Shown: in pieces, positions 8,183 to 18,607 of the stretch
Position numbering within the stretch: the first letter of the stretch is position 1
How the letters are laid out: every line of letters starts with the position of its first letter
Assembly (NCBI GenBank): GCA_021153565.1
Contig: JAJKJU010000006.1
Location: forward strand, 21,839-85,838
Origin: Rhizobacter sp.
GTDB lineage: Bacteria; Pseudomonadota; Gammaproteobacteria; Burkholderiales; Burkholderiaceae_C
Direction of reading: 5' to 3'
DNA: 64,000 nt
Program-made: the position numbers and the translations under genes
Notes under the pieces: generated by a model
What the model was told of the DNA's origin: nothing
What the model saw: the letters and a program-made list of their open reading frames with translations, nothing else
The model's database searches: none

Positions 8183-8902
8183 ATGACTGCATCAAACATG
8201 TCCGTGCCCTTGTGGCAGCGCGCTCGCCCGCTGTCGGAAGCGGAGCTGTCGGACATTCCCTGGCTCGCTTCCCTTAGTTCGCAAGAGAAAGGCCAGGCGG
8301 TGTCGTCGATGCGCGCGGCGACGGCACAAGCCGGTGACGTTCTGTGCCGGATCGGCAAGCCGCCGACATATTGGTTCGGTGTGATCGACGGGCTGCTCAA
8401 GATGAGCAACGACAACTCCGCCGGCCCTCCGATCACCTTCACCGGCGTGCCGCCCGGTGCGTGGTTTGGCGAAGGCACCTTGCTCAAGCGCGAGCCGTAT
8501 CGCTACAACATCCAGGCGCTGAGACGAAGCACGGTGGTGGGTCTGCCTATCGACACCTTCCACGAGTTGCTTGACACGAGCCTGGCCTTCAACCGCTTTG
8601 TGTTGCGGCAATTGAACGAGCGGCTGGGGCAGTTTATTGCGGCGGTGGAAATCGACCGCTTGAACGATACCGATTCACGCGTGGCACGCGGGCTGGCGGC
8701 GATGTTTCATCCGGAGCTGTATCCGGGGGTGGGGCAGGTGCTGCGGATCACGCAGCAGGAGCTGGGGTATGTCGTCGGTTTGTCGCGACAGCGGGTGAAC
8801 GAGGCGCTGAAGGGGCTGCAGGACATCGGCCTGATTCGGATCGAATATGGCGGTGTGCGTGTGCTGGATCTTGAAATGTTGCGAAACCACCGGGTCGGGT
8901 AG
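8183..8902 (+). CDS. Crp/Fnr-family transcriptional regulator
   Basis: A 239-aa regulator. Residues about 25-145 form a cyclic-nucleotide-binding-type beta-roll (GDVLCRIGKPPTYWFGVIDG, then WFGEGTLLKREPYRYNI), and 188-214 is the helix-turn-helix (RITQQELGYVVGLSRQRVNE). No Fnr-type cysteine cluster is visible, so an iron-sulfur oxygen sensor is unlikely. The sensed ligand may be a nucleotide or the acyl-CoA made by the neighbouring ligase; neither is shown by sequence. The gene is divergent from the liv-ligase operon with a strong palindrome between them, which suggests it controls that operon. Confidence 0.9.
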   Translation: MTASNMSVPLWQRARPLSEAELSDIPWLASLSSQEKGQAVSSMRAATAQAGDVLCRIGKPPTYWFGVIDGLLKMSNDNSAGPPITFTGVPPGAWFGEGTLLKREPYRYNIQALRRSTVVGLPIDTFHELLDTSLAFNRFVLRQLNERLGQFIAAVEIDRLNDTDSRVARGLAAMFHPELYPGVGQVLRITQQELGYVVGLSRQRVNEALKGLQDIGLIRIEYGGVRVLDLEMLRNHRVG

Positions 8903-8938
8903 TCGGATATGTGTCCTGCTACGTCAAGATGTTGCCGG

Positions 8939-8966
8939 ACTCCGGGCACAGCACTCCGGGCACAGC
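8939..8966. repeat. short tandem direct repeat (2 x 14 bases)
   Basis: The unit ACTCCGGGCACAGC occurs twice back to back, at 8939-8952 and 8953-8966, in the gap between the convergent regulator and 5'-nucleotidase genes. Both copies are identical. I see no hairpin with a T-run here, so it is not an obvious terminator; a recent slippage duplication is the simplest reading. Confidence 0.8.
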
Positions 8967-9020
8967 ACAAATAGACGGGTGATTTAGCTTTAGTCGCTCG
9001 GACGGACTACGAACTCAGAA

Positions 9021-9926
9021 TCACTCTGCGATCACATTGCTGACGCCTGCCGCCACATGCCCCGCAGGCACATGTGCCATTGCGTTCTCGACGTGCCCTG
9101 TCTGGTCATCGAAGAAGAAGTCCGGTTCGAACTCGCGCAGGAACTCACCTTTCGGCAAGCCGCCGAGGAACATCGCCTCATCCACATCGATGTGCCAATC
9201 CATCAGCGTTCGAATTGCACGCTCATGCGCCGGCGCACTGCGGGCCGTGACGAGAGCGGTGCGGATGCGCATCGTGCCCGACGGGTCACGCTGCAGGCGA
9301 TGCAGGGCTTCCAGCAGAGGCTTGAACGGGCCGGCAGCCAGCGGCGTCTGAGCCTGATCCATCTCGTGCGACTGAAACGCATCCAGCCCGTCGCGTCGGA
9401 ACACACGTTCGGCCTCGTCGGAGAACAGCACAGCGTCGCCGTCGAAGGCGATGCGAACTTCATTCGGATGCGCATCCGAAGCCCGGGCCGAATGCGGGTA
9501 CACGCGCGCCGCAGGCACTCCCGCCGTCAGCGCGGATCTCACGTCGGGCTCGTTGGTCGACAGAAACAAGTTAGCACTCAGCGGTCGTAAATATCGCCAC
9601 GGCGACTGGCCTCGCGTGAACACGCCGCGCTGAACTGGGAGGCCGTAGTGCTTGGCCGAGCGGAAGACGCGCATGCCCGAGACGGGATCGTTGCGCGAGA
9701 GGATCACCACCTCCACGCGCGGCACATCGCCGACGTTGAACGCCAGCAGCTTGTTGACCAGAGAGAATGCGACGCCCGGCTTGGCGGGGCTGTCGACGCG
9801 CGCCAGTTGGAGCTGCATGTAGGCGCGATCGTCAGAGGCTTCGAAGACTTCGTTTTCCTCTTCGAAATCGAACAGGGCGCGCGATGAAATCGCGACGACA
9901 AGTTGGCCGTCGAGTGAGATGGGCAT
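9021..9926 (-). CDS. cytosolic 5'-nucleotidase
   Basis: A 301-aa protein of the bacterial 5'-nucleotidase family related to eukaryotic cytosolic 5'-nucleotidase I (Pfam 5-nucleotidase family). It should hydrolyse nucleoside 5'-monophosphates. The HAD-like motif FDGDAVLF is at 161-168 and a second acidic motif FFFDDQTGH lies near 277. Other stretches (LSRNDPVSGMRVF, HYGLPVQRGVFTRG, FLSTNEPDV) agree with the family. The start at 9926 (MPISLDGQLVVAISSRALFD) gives the normal N-terminus; the frame is open further upstream without homology. It is a single gene, convergent with the Crp/Fnr gene. Confidence 0.88.
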   Translation of the reverse strand: MPISLDGQLVVAISSRALFDFEEENEVFEASDDRAYMQLQLARVDSPAKPGVAFSLVNKLLAFNVGDVPRVEVVILSRNDPVSGMRVFRSAKHYGLPVQRGVFTRGQSPWRYLRPLSANLFLSTNEPDVRSALTAGVPAARVYPHSARASDAHPNEVRIAFDGDAVLFSDEAERVFRRDGLDAFQSHEMDQAQTPLAAGPFKPLLEALHRLQRDPSGTMRIRTALVTARSAPAHERAIRTLMDWHIDVDEAMFLGGLPKGEFLREFEPDFFFDDQTGHVENAMAHVPAGHVAAGVSNVIAE

Positions 9927-10140
9927 CGGGTCATCATACGAGGACGCCCGCGGTCGATCCTCACAGGCTTGACTCCTGTGCATGGGTGGCCACTTGAGCG
10001 GGGCATCTCCCGTGAACACAGGATCGCCCATGGGTCGCCCCCCCAAACTAGGGATACGACGCAAGCCCCGCGTCGATACAGTGGCGCTCGCGTCGCGGAG
10101 GCGCGATTCCAAAAAACTTCACTAAATCCGAAGACTTTTC

Positions 10141-10833
10141 ATGAAACTAAAAACTATCGTTCTGGCATCTGCCTTGTGCCTTTCCTTTGCGCAAGCCCAG
10201 GCTGCCGACGTCGAGGGGAGCACGTCAGGCAAATGGGTCAACCCCGTGCCAGGCACCGCCACCATGACTGGCGTGGGCACATCCGCCTTCACCTGGGGCG
10301 ATAGCAGCGCCTTCGGCGGACCACCCAACAAGCTCAGCTTCACCGGCGACGCCTTCTCGAGCGCCTTCGAAACCAAGTTCAAGGTTGGCACCCTCAGCTA
10401 CTTCAACGGCACGACGACGAACGGCACCACCGCCGACACCGTCGATCTGGCCTTGGCGCTCAACTTCACGGCGCCGGCATTGGGCAATGTGTCGGGCAAC
10501 TACGGCTTCCTCCTCAACAGCACGCCCAACTCCGGCACGCCCGACCAGAATGCCGACTTCGTGTCGCTCCCCAGCCTTTTCAGCGCCACGTCCTTCCTGA
10601 TCGGCAGCACCGAGTACCGCGTGAAGCTGACGGGCTTTGAGAACGTGGTGGGCGACGGATTCCTCGCATCCACCGCCACCGAATTCCATGTGCGTGAGGG
10701 CGGGACTGCCACTGCCGATCTGTACGCGGTCGTCACGACGGCGCCGGTTCCCGAGCCCGAAACCTATGCGCTGATGCTCGCGGGCCTCGGCGTGGTGGGC
10801 ATGATGGCTCGTCGTCGTCGCCAGCAGGCTTGA
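10141..10833 (+). CDS. PEP-CTERM sorted exported protein (choice-of-anchor K type)
   Basis: A 230-aa secreted protein. It has a signal peptide (MKLKTIVLASALCLSFAQAQ, cleavage near AQA-AD) and a C-terminal PEP-CTERM tag: VPEPETYALMLAGLGVVGMM followed by ARRRRQQA. That tag is the target of exosortase EpsH/XrtB-type enzymes; no exosortase gene is in the window. The body is rich in Gly, Thr, Asn and Ser and begins GSTSGKWVNPVPG with TSAFTWGD, resembling choice-of-anchor K domains, so the mature form is probably a surface or extracellular-matrix protein. It is monocistronic with a strong terminator immediately after. The exact function is unknown. Confidence 0.85.
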   Translation: MKLKTIVLASALCLSFAQAQAADVEGSTSGKWVNPVPGTATMTGVGTSAFTWGDSSAFGGPPNKLSFTGDAFSSAFETKFKVGTLSYFNGTTTNGTTADTVDLALALNFTAPALGNVSGNYGFLLNSTPNSGTPDQNADFVSLPSLFSATSFLIGSTEYRVKLTGFENVVGDGFLASTATEFHVREGGTATADLYAVVTTAPVPEPETYALMLAGLGVVGMMARRRRQQA

Positions 10834-10852
10834 TCGAAGCTTCGCTGCGAAC

Positions 10853-10886
10853 ATGAAGAAGGGGCGCCCAGGCGCCCCTTCTTCAT
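10853..10886. terminator. bidirectional terminator between convergent genes
   Basis: A 16-bp perfect inverted repeat (ATGAAGAAGGGGCGCC at 10853-10868 and its complement at 10871-10886) separates the PEP-CTERM gene from the convergent AAA ATPase gene. The GC-rich core and the A/T-rich flanks GAAGAA and TTCTTC let it work on both strands. Confidence 0.75.
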
Positions 10887-10901
10887 CGAGCATGCAACGC
10901 T

Positions 10902-11897
10902 CTATTGCATGAACCCGATGCTCGTCTTGCGCAGCCCCGGGTCCGGCAGGTCCCCCGGGATCACGCGCTCGCGGTGGTCGAGTTTCGCGTTTCCGAAAGC
11001 CGTCATCCACGCACGTCGCATTTCCCGCGGTGCCAGTTCGCACATGCGATCGAGTACGTCCGCACAGGGCTCCTCTTCGAAGCGTGAACCCCAGTCGTGA
11101 TCGGCACGGATGCCGCGATAGAGCTTCGCTGCAATTTGCCTCGCCGCTTCGCGATCCGGCGCCTGAACTTCGTAGACGTTCATCCGGTTGAGGATGGGGT
11201 CGGGAATGTTGCGCGCGTCGTTGGCGGTCGCGACCCAGATCACTTGGCTCGCATCGATCGGCACCTCGGCGAATTCGTCGGTGAAGGCGCCCGCAGTGTC
11301 GTGCTCCAGCAGGCTGTAAAGTGCCCCCAACGGGTCATAGGCGTGCTCGCCGCCCGCCTTGTCGATCTCGTCGACCACCATCACTGGGTTGGCGTATTGG
11401 CCGTCGACCAGCGTCTCGAATACTTTGCCGGGGCGCGCGCCCTTCCATTGGCTGGACGCGCCACTCAGCACCCATCCGGCTGTCATCGAACTCATCGAGA
11501 CGAAGCCCATGCCGGTGCCGAGCAGCAAGGACAGTTCACGGGCGAAGCGTGTCTTTCCGACGCCGGGAGGGCCGAGGAGAAGCAGCGGGGTGATCTCGAG
11601 CGCATCGCGGCTGTCTTCGCACAGTGCGAGCTGGCGGCGAACGTCGTCGAGAACTTCGGAGAAATTGGGCAAGTCGTCGTAGAGGTGGTCCATGACCGGC
11701 AGGCCCGACGGCTTCACCTGGAAGCGTTCGGAACCTTTTTCGAGCATGCGCTCGTAAGTGGCGCGCAAGCTTTCATGTTCCTTGGGAAGCAGCTTGTCCA
11801 GCTTGCGGCCGACCTCGTCGACTCGATACACATGCCGCATGCGGGCGATGGGGATGCCCTTGCGTGCGAGGGGGACCAGCTCTTTGGAATCGCCCAT
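10902..11897 (-). CDS. Lon-like AAA+ ATPase without protease domain
   Basis: A 331-aa AAA+ ATPase. Walker A GPPGVGKT is at 109-116, Walker B VMVVDEIDK at 172-180, sensor-1 ATAND at 223-227 and a probable arginine finger ILNRM at 235-239. The core (PLGALYSLLEHDTAGAFTDE) is closest in style to the AAA module of Lon. There is no serine-lysine protease domain and no Lon N-domain; the first 100 residues are charged and helical, and the protein ends soon after the lid region. It is probably a cytoplasmic remodelling ATPase with an unknown client. It is monocistronic, with no recognised partner adjacent. Confidence 0.82.
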   Translation of the reverse strand: MGDSKELVPLARKGIPIARMRHVYRVDEVGRKLDKLLPKEHESLRATYERMLEKGSERFQVKPSGLPVMDHLYDDLPNFSEVLDDVRRQLALCEDSRDALEITPLLLLGPPGVGKTRFARELSLLLGTGMGFVSMSSMTAGWVLSGASSQWKGARPGKVFETLVDGQYANPVMVVDEIDKAGGEHAYDPLGALYSLLEHDTAGAFTDEFAEVPIDASQVIWVATANDARNIPDPILNRMNVYEVQAPDREAARQIAAKLYRGIRADHDWGSRFEEEPCADVLDRMCELAPREMRRAWMTAFGNAKLDHRERVIPGDLPDPGLRKTSIGFMQ

Positions 11898-12028
11898 GTG
11901 AAACTCCGAACATCAGTTCTGACTTGATTGAATCAGAAGAATTGCCCGAACAACAAGTGAATTTGCCCGGCAATCGACGCCAATTACTATGCAGATTGCG
12001 TGCCCGCGGTGTCAGAGGCTGTGTCAGG

Positions 12029-12106
12029 GGCTGAGAGTTTTTCGATCCATGCCCGCTCGTCACGCCAAAAGCCCCCTGCTCGGACATGATCGAAATACTC
12101 TCAGCC
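12029..12106. repeat. dispersed palindromic repeat, copy 2 (terminal inverted repeats)
   Basis: A 78-base element whose ends are inverted repeats: GGCTGAGAGTTTTTCGATCC at 12029-12048 and its near complement at 12087-12106 (18 of 20 positions pair). Positions 12029-12082 are about 91% identical to 63889-63941 (five differences by eye). It lacks the central GCCATAGC palindrome of copy 3, so it looks like an internally deleted version. It lies in the 337-base gap between the AAA ATPase start and the gspF stop and contains no gene. Confidence 0.78.
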
Positions 12107-12172
12107 TCTTCAGTTCCGTGGCGTAAGGGCGTCCGGAGGAAATTCGTGGCCTTCATTTCAGTGCTGTCGTAG

Positions 12173-12225
12173 CCGGGTGAAACCGGGGGGCCTTGATCCA
12201 CAGGCCCATTGCGGAATTCACCCGG
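12173..12225. other. two-tier hairpin downstream of gspF
   Basis: An outer stem CCGGGTGAA (12173-12181) pairs with TTCACCCGG (12217-12225), and an inner stem GGGCCT (12188-12193) pairs with AGGCCC (12202-12207). It begins ten bases beyond the gspF stop in the direction of transcription and could stabilise or end the long gsp transcript. There is no T-run, so Rho-independent termination is doubtful. Confidence 0.4.
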
Positions 12226-12234
12226 ACTACATAG

Positions 12235-13449
12235 TCAACGCACCCAGGTGTTGAGCTGGATGATTGGCAGCAACACCGCCAGCACGATCAACATCACCAC
12301 CCCACCCATCGCCACGATGAGCAGGGGTTCGAGGATGGTGGCCAGTTGCATGGCCCGGCGCTGCACTTCTGCCGATAGCTGCTTGGCTGCCCGATCGAGC
12401 ATGCGTGGCAACTGGCCCGTTTGCTCGCCCAGGCGGCAAAACATGGCAAGCAGGCCCGGAAAGCGCTTTTTGCCGGCAAGCGCCGAGGCAAGAGGGGCGC
12501 CTTCACGCACCTGCACCAGCGCCTCGAGTGCATCAGCCCGCATGGCGCGGTTGGACAGGGTCTCCGCTGCTGCCTGAAGGGCTTTCAGGATCGGCACCCC
12601 CGCACCTGCCAGCATGGCCAAGGTTCCGGAAAAACGGGCCGCGTTATAGCCGCGTGAAAGCCGGCCAACGAGCGGCAGGCCGAGCCATCCGGCGTCGAAG
12701 CGTTCTCGGAAAGCCTCGTTGCGCAACATCATCCCGAGCGTCACACCCCCGGCGATCAGCAAGATCAGCAGCAGCCAGCCGTAGTGACGCAGAAAGCCGC
12801 TGATGGCGAGCATCGCGACCGTGAGGCCGGGCAATGCGCGTTTGGAGCTCGCGAATACCGACGCCACTTGCGGCACGACGTAGGTCACCAGAAAGATCAC
12901 GATGACAACCGCAATCAACGAAACAATGGCTGGGTAGAGCGTGGCCCCGATCAGCTTCGAGCGAAGCGCCTGGCGCTCCTCGAGGTCGTCTGCCAAGCGT
13001 TCGAGCACCTGGCCCAGAGCGCCACTTTGCTCGCCGGCGGCCACCACGCCGCGGTACACGTCGTCGAATTCGCGTGGCGCACCTGCCAGGGCTCGGGCGA
13101 AGGGCGAACCTGCATTCACTTCGGAGCGCAGGTGGGCGATGAGTTCACGGTGTTTCGGGTCTTCGGCCTCATCGCTCAGGGCGGTGAGCGCGCGCTCCAG
13201 CGGCAACCCGCTGCCGACGAGACCGGCGATCTGGCGTGTCCATACGGCGAGGCCTGTCGACGAGAACACGCGACGCTGAAAACGGGAGGGCGAGCCGACG
13301 CGGTTGCCGGCTGCGACCTGAGCCACGTCCAGCGGCACCAGCGATTGCGCACGCAACTGCGCACGCGCTGCACGCACGTTGTCGGCTTCCAGCAGGCCGG
13401 TGGTGGCCTTGCCGGCGGCATTGAGTGCTTCGAATTTGTAGGCAGGCAT
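12235..13449 (-). CDS. gspF: type II secretion inner-membrane platform protein GspF
   Basis: A 404-aa polytopic inner-membrane protein, the normal GspF length. It starts MPAYKFEALNAAGKATTGLL, the canonical GspF N-terminus, and has two T2SSF domains (about 70-190 and 270-395) each ending in a hydrophobic hairpin, e.g. LYPAIVSLIAVVIVIFLVTY and PLLIVAMGGVVMLIVLAVLL. It links the ATPase GspE to pseudopilus assembly. It is the last gene of the gsp operon, separated from gspE by 125 bases. Confidence 0.95.
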   Translation of the reverse strand: MPAYKFEALNAAGKATTGLLEADNVRAARAQLRAQSLVPLDVAQVAAGNRVGSPSRFQRRVFSSTGLAVWTRQIAGLVGSGLPLERALTALSDEAEDPKHRELIAHLRSEVNAGSPFARALAGAPREFDDVYRGVVAAGEQSGALGQVLERLADDLEERQALRSKLIGATLYPAIVSLIAVVIVIFLVTYVVPQVASVFASSKRALPGLTVAMLAISGFLRHYGWLLLILLIAGGVTLGMMLRNEAFRERFDAGWLGLPLVGRLSRGYNAARFSGTLAMLAGAGVPILKALQAAAETLSNRAMRADALEALVQVREGAPLASALAGKKRFPGLLAMFCRLGEQTGQLPRMLDRAAKQLSAEVQRRAMQLATILEPLLIVAMGGVVMLIVLAVLLPIIQLNTWVR

Positions 13450-13574
13450 AGAGCGCGCGTAGCGAGGGGCCGGGTGCCCGGTTTACGGAGATCGACCAGC
13501 GAAGCGATCGGCAAGTGGTTCGGGATCAATGCCCGAATCACGAGGCTGCGATGGTTGCAGATGGCGTCTCATGA

Positions 13575-14996
<1,422 letters not shown>

Positions 14997-15009
14997 GGTA
15001 TGCAGAGCC

Positions 15010-17199
15010 CTAGTTCTTCGGAGTCGTGGCCGGGGCGGAACCCGGCGCAGAGGCTGGCGCCGTTGGCGGCAGCAAGGTCTGCAACGGTGGCACCACCGGC
15101 GCTTCGTTGATGGGCACGACCACGCTCTTCGATGGCTGGGTATTCTGCTGCAGCGCGCGGATCGCGTCGTAGCGGTCGAGCGTGAGCGTGTTCGACGCAT
15201 CCTGCGTGCGAACGATGATCGGCCGCAGGAAGACCATCAGGTTGCTCTTGGTGCGCGAACGGGTGTCGGTCTTGAACAGGTTGCCGACCACGGGAATGTC
15301 GCCGAGGAAGGGCACCTTGCTGACGCCGCCGCTGTATTCGTCTTTGAGCAGGCCGCCGAGCACCATGATCTGGCCATCGTCCACGACAACGTTGGTCTCG
15401 ATGTAGCTCTTGTCGGTGGTGAGGCCTTGCGGCGAAGACTTGCTGGACGCGTCGACCGAGGAGTTTTCCTGGTAGATCGTCATGCGCACCGTGCCGGCTT
15501 CGCCCACCTGTGGCTTGATGCGCAGCGTGAGACCCACGTCCTTGCGCTCGATGGTCTGGAAGGGGTTGGCTGCGCTGCCGCTCGCGCCGGTGTTGGTGAA
15601 CGAGCCGGTAATGAACGGCACGTTCTGGCCGATGACGATCTTCGCTTCCTCGTTGTCCAGTGTGACGAGGTTCGGCGTGGACAGCACGTTGCCATCGGTC
15701 TTGGTTTCGAGGAAGTGAGCCAGCGCCGCCAGTGTGTAGACGCCGCCGAACTGTCGCACGATGCCTACGTTCAGTCCGTTGGACGGCGCAGAGGTGAGGT
15801 TGCCTGTGCCGATCTGCGTGGCCAGCCCGATGATGTTATTGCCGCTCTCTGACGCGCCGAAGTTGGTGCCTCCGATGCCAACGGTCTTGCCGCCCGTGCT
15901 GTTGAACGGGCCTTGCCACTGGAAGCCGAACTCCGCAGCCTTGGTCGCGTCGACCTTGATGATCATCGACTCGATATAGACCTGTGCACGGCGCGAATCG
16001 AGCTGGTCGATCACGGCACGAAGCTGCCGGTACATCGGCTCAGCCGCGGTGATGATGAGGGAGTTGGTCGACGGATCCGCCTGCACGAAGCCGCCAGTGG
16101 AAGGGCCCGCCGACGCGGTGATCGGTGCCGTGGCCTGAGGCGAGCCGCCCATGCCGGACTGCGTGGTCTGCGTGGTCTGGAGTGTGTTGCCTGCCGGCGT
16201 GGTCGACGTGGTCGAACTCACGCTCGACGAGCCGCCACCGCCGCTGCTGTAGGCAGCGCGCAGCACTGCAGCGAGCTTCACGGCGTCGGCATTCTTCAGG
16301 TACACGACCCAGATGTTGCCCAGCGGGTTGTTCCCCGCGATCGGTCGATCGAGCTTGTCTACCAGGGCACGAATGGCCGACAAGCGCGCCGGATTCGGGG
16401 CTCGCACCAGCAGCGAATTGCTGCGCGGATCGACGAGGATTGACGCAGCGCCAGCCCCTGCAACGCCTGGCACATTGGGGCCGCCCGCCGACGGGTCGGT
16501 GAGCCGCTGCACCAGTACCGCGATGTCTGAGGCCACCGCGTGCTGCAGCGGAATCACCTCTACGTCGCCGGACACTGGCGTGTCCATGGCCGCAATGATC
16601 TTCGCAATGCGCAGCAGGTTGTCCGCGTAGTCGGTGATGACCAGCGAGTTGTTGCCCGGGTTCGCGTTGATCGTGTTGTTGGGGCTGATGAGCGGGCGCA
16701 GCACCGGCACGAGGTTGTTCGCGTTCTCGTGGTTGAGCTTGAAGATCTGCGTAATGACCTGGTCGCCGCGGCGTGCCACGTCGCCGATGGATACCGTGCT
16801 CGCCTGAAGCTTCGCATCGGCTTCCGGCACGACCTTGTAAATGCCGCCCGACTCCACGACGGTGAAGCCGAGGCCACGCAGCGCGGCGAGGAAGTTGAGG
16901 TAGGCCTCGCGCGGCGTCAGCGGCTCTTCGCTGTAGAGCGTGATAGTGCCCTTGACGCGCGGATCGACCACGAACTGCTGCTTCAGGATGGCTGCCATCG
17001 CGCGAGTGACGCCTTCAATGTCGGCATTCACGAAGTTGAGCGTGACGGGTTCCCCCTTGAACTTGCTGTTCGCCGACTGCGCGTAGACAACGGGCGTGAC
17101 GGCCATCGACAGGCACAGTAGTGCGGCAAGGCTGCGCGTCCCAAGCCGTCGCGGCAGCGTCTGCCAGTAGGTCGATGGTTTGCGATGCTTCATGGTCAT
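15010..17199 (-). CDS. gspD: type II secretion outer-membrane secretin GspD
   Basis: A 729-aa secretin. An extended signal peptide (about 40 residues, ending VTPVVYAQS) is followed by N0 ([18 protein letters not shown]), repeated N1-N3 domains and the secretin core with [20 protein letters not shown] near the end. A Ser/Gly/Thr/Gln-rich linker lies around residues 310-365, and the tail is Pro/Ala-rich. It forms the outer-membrane channel for folded exoproteins. Its start codon overlaps the gspN stop (ATGA, 17196-17199); an in-frame ATG at 17193 is an alternative. Confidence 0.95.
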   Translation of the reverse strand: MTMKHRKPSTYWQTLPRRLGTRSLAALLCLSMAVTPVVYAQSANSKFKGEPVTLNFVNADIEGVTRAMAAILKQQFVVDPRVKGTITLYSEEPLTPREAYLNFLAALRGLGFTVVESGGIYKVVPEADAKLQASTVSIGDVARRGDQVITQIFKLNHENANNLVPVLRPLISPNNTINANPGNNSLVITDYADNLLRIAKIIAAMDTPVSGDVEVIPLQHAVASDIAVLVQRLTDPSAGGPNVPGVAGAGAASILVDPRSNSLLVRAPNPARLSAIRALVDKLDRPIAGNNPLGNIWVVYLKNADAVKLAAVLRAAYSSGGGGSSSVSSTTSTTPAGNTLQTTQTTQSGMGGSPQATAPITASAGPSTGGFVQADPSTNSLIITAAEPMYRQLRAVIDQLDSRRAQVYIESMIIKVDATKAAEFGFQWQGPFNSTGGKTVGIGGTNFGASESGNNIIGLATQIGTGNLTSAPSNGLNVGIVRQFGGVYTLAALAHFLETKTDGNVLSTPNLVTLDNEEAKIVIGQNVPFITGSFTNTGASGSAANPFQTIERKDVGLTLRIKPQVGEAGTVRMTIYQENSSVDASSKSSPQGLTTDKSYIETNVVVDDGQIMVLGGLLKDEYSGGVSKVPFLGDIPVVGNLFKTDTRSRTKSNLMVFLRPIIVRTQDASNTLTLDRYDAIRALQQNTQPSKSVVVPINEAPVVPPLQTLLPPTAPASAPGSAPATTPKN

Positions 17200-18095
17200 C
17201 CGATCGAAATGACGGACCGCGCGCCTTCGCGCCGTCCGATGATGTTCAAGAGATTCGAGAGTGCGGCATCGTCGCCGGTGGCTGCGCGCGCTTCGCCGCG
17301 GAAGCGCACCTTGCCGGCGGTCCAGGTGCCGTTACCCGAGAGTTGCAGCGCACCTTCAAGCGTCGAAAGGGTCATGGTCGGCGCGCCGGAGGCGCCATCG
17401 CCCGCGAGGTGCAGCCGGTAGCTGCCCAGGGAGTCGAGCGTGGAGACGCGCGAAGATGCATTGATGAATTCGATGTCCGTGCTGCCCTTCATGCTCGATC
17501 GGCCCTGCGCCGTTTCGATCGTGAAGCCGGGCGAGGTGAGCCGCACCGAGCCCCCTAGCTGCAAGGTGTTGAACGGCGTGCCAAATCCAGCGAGCCACGC
17601 GCTCGGCCACTGCCCGATCCAGTTCCCTGGCGGCGGGTCCATTTTGATCGTCGTGCTCCCGATGCCTGGACGAAACTGCAGTGCGACAGTGCCATTGAGA
17701 CAACAGTCATGCCGGGCGCGAAGTTCGAACGCCAGGCCCTTCATGCCCATGGTCCATTCGAGCCGGCCGGGCAGGGCGCTGGCGTCACGGCTTTCCATTC
17801 CGCCGCTGAGCACCGGCACGGCACTGCCGGACCAGACCGTGCCGCGCGCTTCGGCGAGCAGCAGTCGCTGGTTCGTGGCCGAGGCAACGGCACTCGCAAG
17901 CCATGCCGCAGGTGCAAACGCAACAAGTCCCACGACCGTGCCGACCATGCCGCCGAAGATGCCCCAGCGCAGTGCCGCGCTGCGCGACTTGTCCCATGCA
18001 ATTTCAGCGAATGTGGATTCACCCCATCCCGTGGCGGCGACGGTATTACTCCAGCCGCGGCGCGAGCCTTTGCGGCGCAAGATGGAACGAATCAC
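17196..18095 (-). CDS. gspN: type II secretion protein GspN
   Basis: A 299-aa bitopic inner-membrane protein. A basic cytoplasmic N-terminus of about 40 residues leads to one membrane segment (GIFGGMVGTVVGLVAFAPAA) and a periplasmic domain with family-like stretches (LLLAEARGTVWSGSA, GRLEWTM, PSAWLAGFGTPFNTLQLGG). GspN is an accessory subunit absent from many T2SS. It starts at a GTG (18095) overlapping the gspM stop, and its own stop overlaps the gspD start, so translation is coupled throughout. Confidence 0.88.
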   Translation of the reverse strand: MIRSILRRKGSRRGWSNTVAATGWGESTFAEIAWDKSRSAALRWGIFGGMVGTVVGLVAFAPAAWLASAVASATNQRLLLAEARGTVWSGSAVPVLSGGMESRDASALPGRLEWTMGMKGLAFELRARHDCCLNGTVALQFRPGIGSTTIKMDPPPGNWIGQWPSAWLAGFGTPFNTLQLGGSVRLTSPGFTIETAQGRSSMKGSTDIEFINASSRVSTLDSLGSYRLHLAGDGASGAPTMTLSTLEGALQLSGNGTWTAGKVRFRGEARAATGDDAALSNLLNIIGRREGARSVISIG

Positions 18096-18607
18096 GAGCC
18101 GGCTCCTATCGTCACGATCACCGTTCCGGCGTAGCCCTGCGGATTTCGCGTGAGCGTTACCTCGACCGGTCGTGCGCGCGATGCGCTTCGCGCCTCGCTC
18201 AACCAGTCACGCAAGGCATCTCCCGACACCCCGGCAAGCGTGAGCGTTGCGCGATCGCCCTGGACGCTGATGCTTGCACCGGCCCCAAGTCGCCCCGTCG
18301 CCGCCTTGAGCGGCTCGACGGCTTGCGCGACAGACACCTCGGGTGCGCCGCGAAGCGTCTTGGACTCGATCGCGAGTCTCTGCATGTTCTGCAACTGTCC
18401 CTCGAGGCGGTCGAGCGCAGCGGGCGCCTCCCGCGCGGTGCGCCATGCGGGCGCTACGAAGATGAGCCAGACGATGAAAGCCACCAGCACTGTCACGCCA
18501 AGGCCGACCGCCAGGCGTTCACGCTGGCCCATCCCGCGCCATTTGGCGGTGAGTTGAGTGTGCGCGGCGGCGATCGCCGGCGGCAGGGTCAGGGCACGCG
18601 TGTTCAT
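18092..18607 (-). CDS. gspM: type II secretion protein GspM
   Basis: A 171-aa bitopic inner-membrane protein. The cytoplasmic N-terminus includes WRGMGQRERLAVGLGV, then one membrane helix (VTVLVAFIVWLIFVAPAW), a coiled-coil stretch (EAPAALDRLEGQLQNMQRLA) and a small ferredoxin-like periplasmic domain. It partners with GspL in the assembly platform. The ATG at 18607 overlaps the gspL stop (ATGA) and sets the start. Confidence 0.9.
   Translation of the reverse strand: MNTRALTLPPAIAAAHTQLTAKWRGMGQRERLAVGLGVTVLVAFIVWLIFVAPAWRTAREAPAALDRLEGQLQNMQRLAIESKTLRGAPEVSVAQAVEPLKAATGRLGAGASISVQGDRATLTLAGVSGDALRDWLSEARSASRARPVEVTLTRNPQGYAGTVIVTIGAGS

Noticed and set aside
8939..8966. Start of a CRISPR or longer tandem array
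   Set aside because: Only two back-to-back 14-base copies with no spacers.
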